In this document: positions 11,570 through 12,458 of the stretch, piece after piece
Position numbering within the stretch: the stretch's first letter is position 1
How the letters are laid out: each line of letters begins with the position of its first letter
Assembly (NCBI GenBank): GCA_900554405.1
Contig: USHI01000030.1
Span: 1-12,458, forward strand
Length of the DNA: 12,458 bases
Reading direction: 5' to 3'
Source of the DNA: an uncultured Eubacteriales bacterium
GTDB taxonomy: Bacteria; Bacillota; Clostridia; Oscillospirales; CAG-382
Notes under the pieces: model-generated
The model's input: the letters and a program-made list of their open reading frames with translations, nothing else
The model's database searches: none
What the model was told of the DNA's origin: nothing
Translations under genes and position numbers: made by a program

Positions 11570-12458
11570 CTATGCAAGTATTTCGGCAATGATCTCGTTC
11601 GAAACGCGGAATCCTTTTTCGTTCAGTACAAGCTTGCCGTCCGAAAAATCGCCGTATCCGAGCCCCGCGATTCGCTTTGCGGCGGGATATGCCGACTGCG
11701 GTATATATGCGCCGTCCGATGTGCGCAGCATAAGCATTATATGCTCTTCCGCGCGCTCATCGGGCGTAAGCACGCTTTCGGAGTCAAAATCTGTCGCAGC
11801 GAAAAGCCCTGCGGGAGCTTTTCTTATATAATCCCGCACATCCGCGGCGGAGGAAAAGCGCCGACCGAGATAAAACGAATGCGCCGCCGCCCCGAATCCG
11901 AAATACTCACCGCCGCGCCAGTAGTTCATGTTGTGCCGTGAAGCAAAACCCGGCTTGGCAAATGAGGAAATTTCGTAATGCTCATAGCCGTGCTCAGCCA
12001 GCTCGCGGCAGATAAGCGAGTATTCGGCTTCTTCCGCTTCTTCGGTTGGGAAGGATATCTGCTTGCGGAGACCGTAAAGCGGCGTTCCGGGCTCAACTTG
12101 GAGCGAATACGCGGATATGTGCTCTGTCCCGAGCGATACTATGCCGGCAAGCGAATCCGCAAAGTATTCTCTGCCCCACGGAAGGGCAAATATCATGTCT
12201 GCGCTGATGTTTGTGAACCCGGCATTCCGCGCCTGCTCTATGCCTTCGCGCGCATCCGCAAAATCGTGTACCCTGCCGAGCTTTGCAAGAATATCGTCGT
12301 TTGCGGACTGCACCCCCACCGAAAGGCGGTTGAACCCTGCGGAGCGAAGCTCGCACAAATCTTGTGCCGCAATGCTTTTCGGGTTGACCTCCACCGTTAT
12401 CTCGCAGCCCTCGGCAAGCGAAAAGCGTTTTGCGATCAGCCCGCAGATCGCGGCAAGC
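11570..12458 (-). CDS. hemW: HemW-like radical SAM protein (heme chaperone family), N-terminus outside the window
   Basis: About 296 codons are visible, open to the right edge. Family-typical segments in order are: EITVEVNPKS, GFNRLSVGVQSANDDILAKL with GRVH, NISADMIFALPWG, HISAYSLQVEPGTPLYG, HYEISSFAKPGFASRHNMNY with W, and a C-terminal region ending SNEIIAEILA. HemW is related to the oxygen-independent coproporphyrinogen oxidase HemN but acts as a heme-binding chaperone. The N-terminal part with the CxxxCxxC iron-sulfur motif lies beyond the window, so HemW versus HemN is judged from the core pattern. ALPWG replaces the usual GLPGQ-type motif, and the C-terminal domain looks shorter than usual. 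The start is not in the window; a GTG at 12394 is an internal Val codon. It converges with the kinase gene. Confidence 0.9.
   Translation of the reverse strand, partial: LAAICGLIAKRFSLAEGCEITVEVNPKSIAAQDLCELRSAGFNRLSVGVQSANDDILAKLGRVHDFADAREGIEQARNAGFTNISADMIFALPWGREYFADSLAGIVSLGTEHISAYSLQVEPGTPLYGLRKQISFPTEEAEEAEYSLICRELAEHGYEHYEISSFAKPGFASRHNMNYWRGGEYFGFGAAAHSFYLGRRFSSAADVRDYIRKAPAGLFAATDFDSESVLTPDERAEEHIMLMLRTSDGAYIPQSAYPAAKRIAGLGYGDFSDGKLVLNEKGFRVSNEIIAEILA

Noticed and set aside
10093..11589. Long minus-strand open frame (498 codons) opposite the sensor kinase
   Set aside because: The opposite strand encodes a kinase with all catalytic boxes. The antisense product is Cys/Arg-rich and without known motifs, and it crosses the bidirectional terminator.
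1..12458. CRISPR arrays, tRNA or rRNA genes, insertion sequences, reverse transcriptase or toxin-antitoxin genes
   Set aside because: No regularly spaced repeats, cloverleaf-like sequences, transposase motifs or other defence-type domains were seen on either strand.

Overview
The window reads as chromosome from a member of the Bacillota, probably a Clostridia-type gut organism. The reasons are AAAGGAG-type ribosome binding sites before most genes, frequent GTG/TTG starts, a Hol44-type holin, an OmpR/PhoB-family two-component system with a reduced HAMP region, and hemW. Base composition looks moderately GC-rich; I did not compute it. No species can be named from the sequence alone.

Positions 98-9343 (minus strand, transcribed right to left) hold a compact run of phage structural genes in P22-like podovirus order: terminase small subunit, terminase large subunit, portal, scaffold, major capsid protein, a small decoration-like protein, a gp4-like head-tail adaptor, a gp10-like beta-rich neck/stopper protein, a coiled-coil candidate ejection protein, a holin, and a second small membrane protein. 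The genes overlap or nearly touch (ATGA, GTGA, 20-23 nt overlaps) and all reading frames are intact. The run ends in a rho-independent terminator at 98-138. Five bases beyond the terminator's U-tract a separate, near-consensus promoter drives another gene, of which only 14 codons are visible.

Positions 9344-9508 are a 165-bp divergent intergenic region. On its right side a promoter drives a response regulator and sensor kinase pair (9509-11523, plus strand, ATGA overlap). The region carries TTTAC repeats, two of them spaced 11 bp apart as in PhoB/PhoP-type operators, and an inverted repeat. The pair ends at a hairpin flanked by T and A runs that can terminate both strands. It is shared with hemW (11570 to the right edge, minus strand, N-terminus cut off).

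The notable point is what is absent. The capsid, packaging and neck genes stand without integrase, repressor, replication genes, endolysin or receptor-binding protein in the window. The terminase end, where a prophage normally continues into early genes, abuts a two-component system instead. This could be a decayed or permuted prophage, part of a larger element continuing to the left, or a domesticated particle-forming (gene-transfer-agent-like) locus. The sequence alone does not decide between these. A shared regulatory region with the two-component system gives a testable link.
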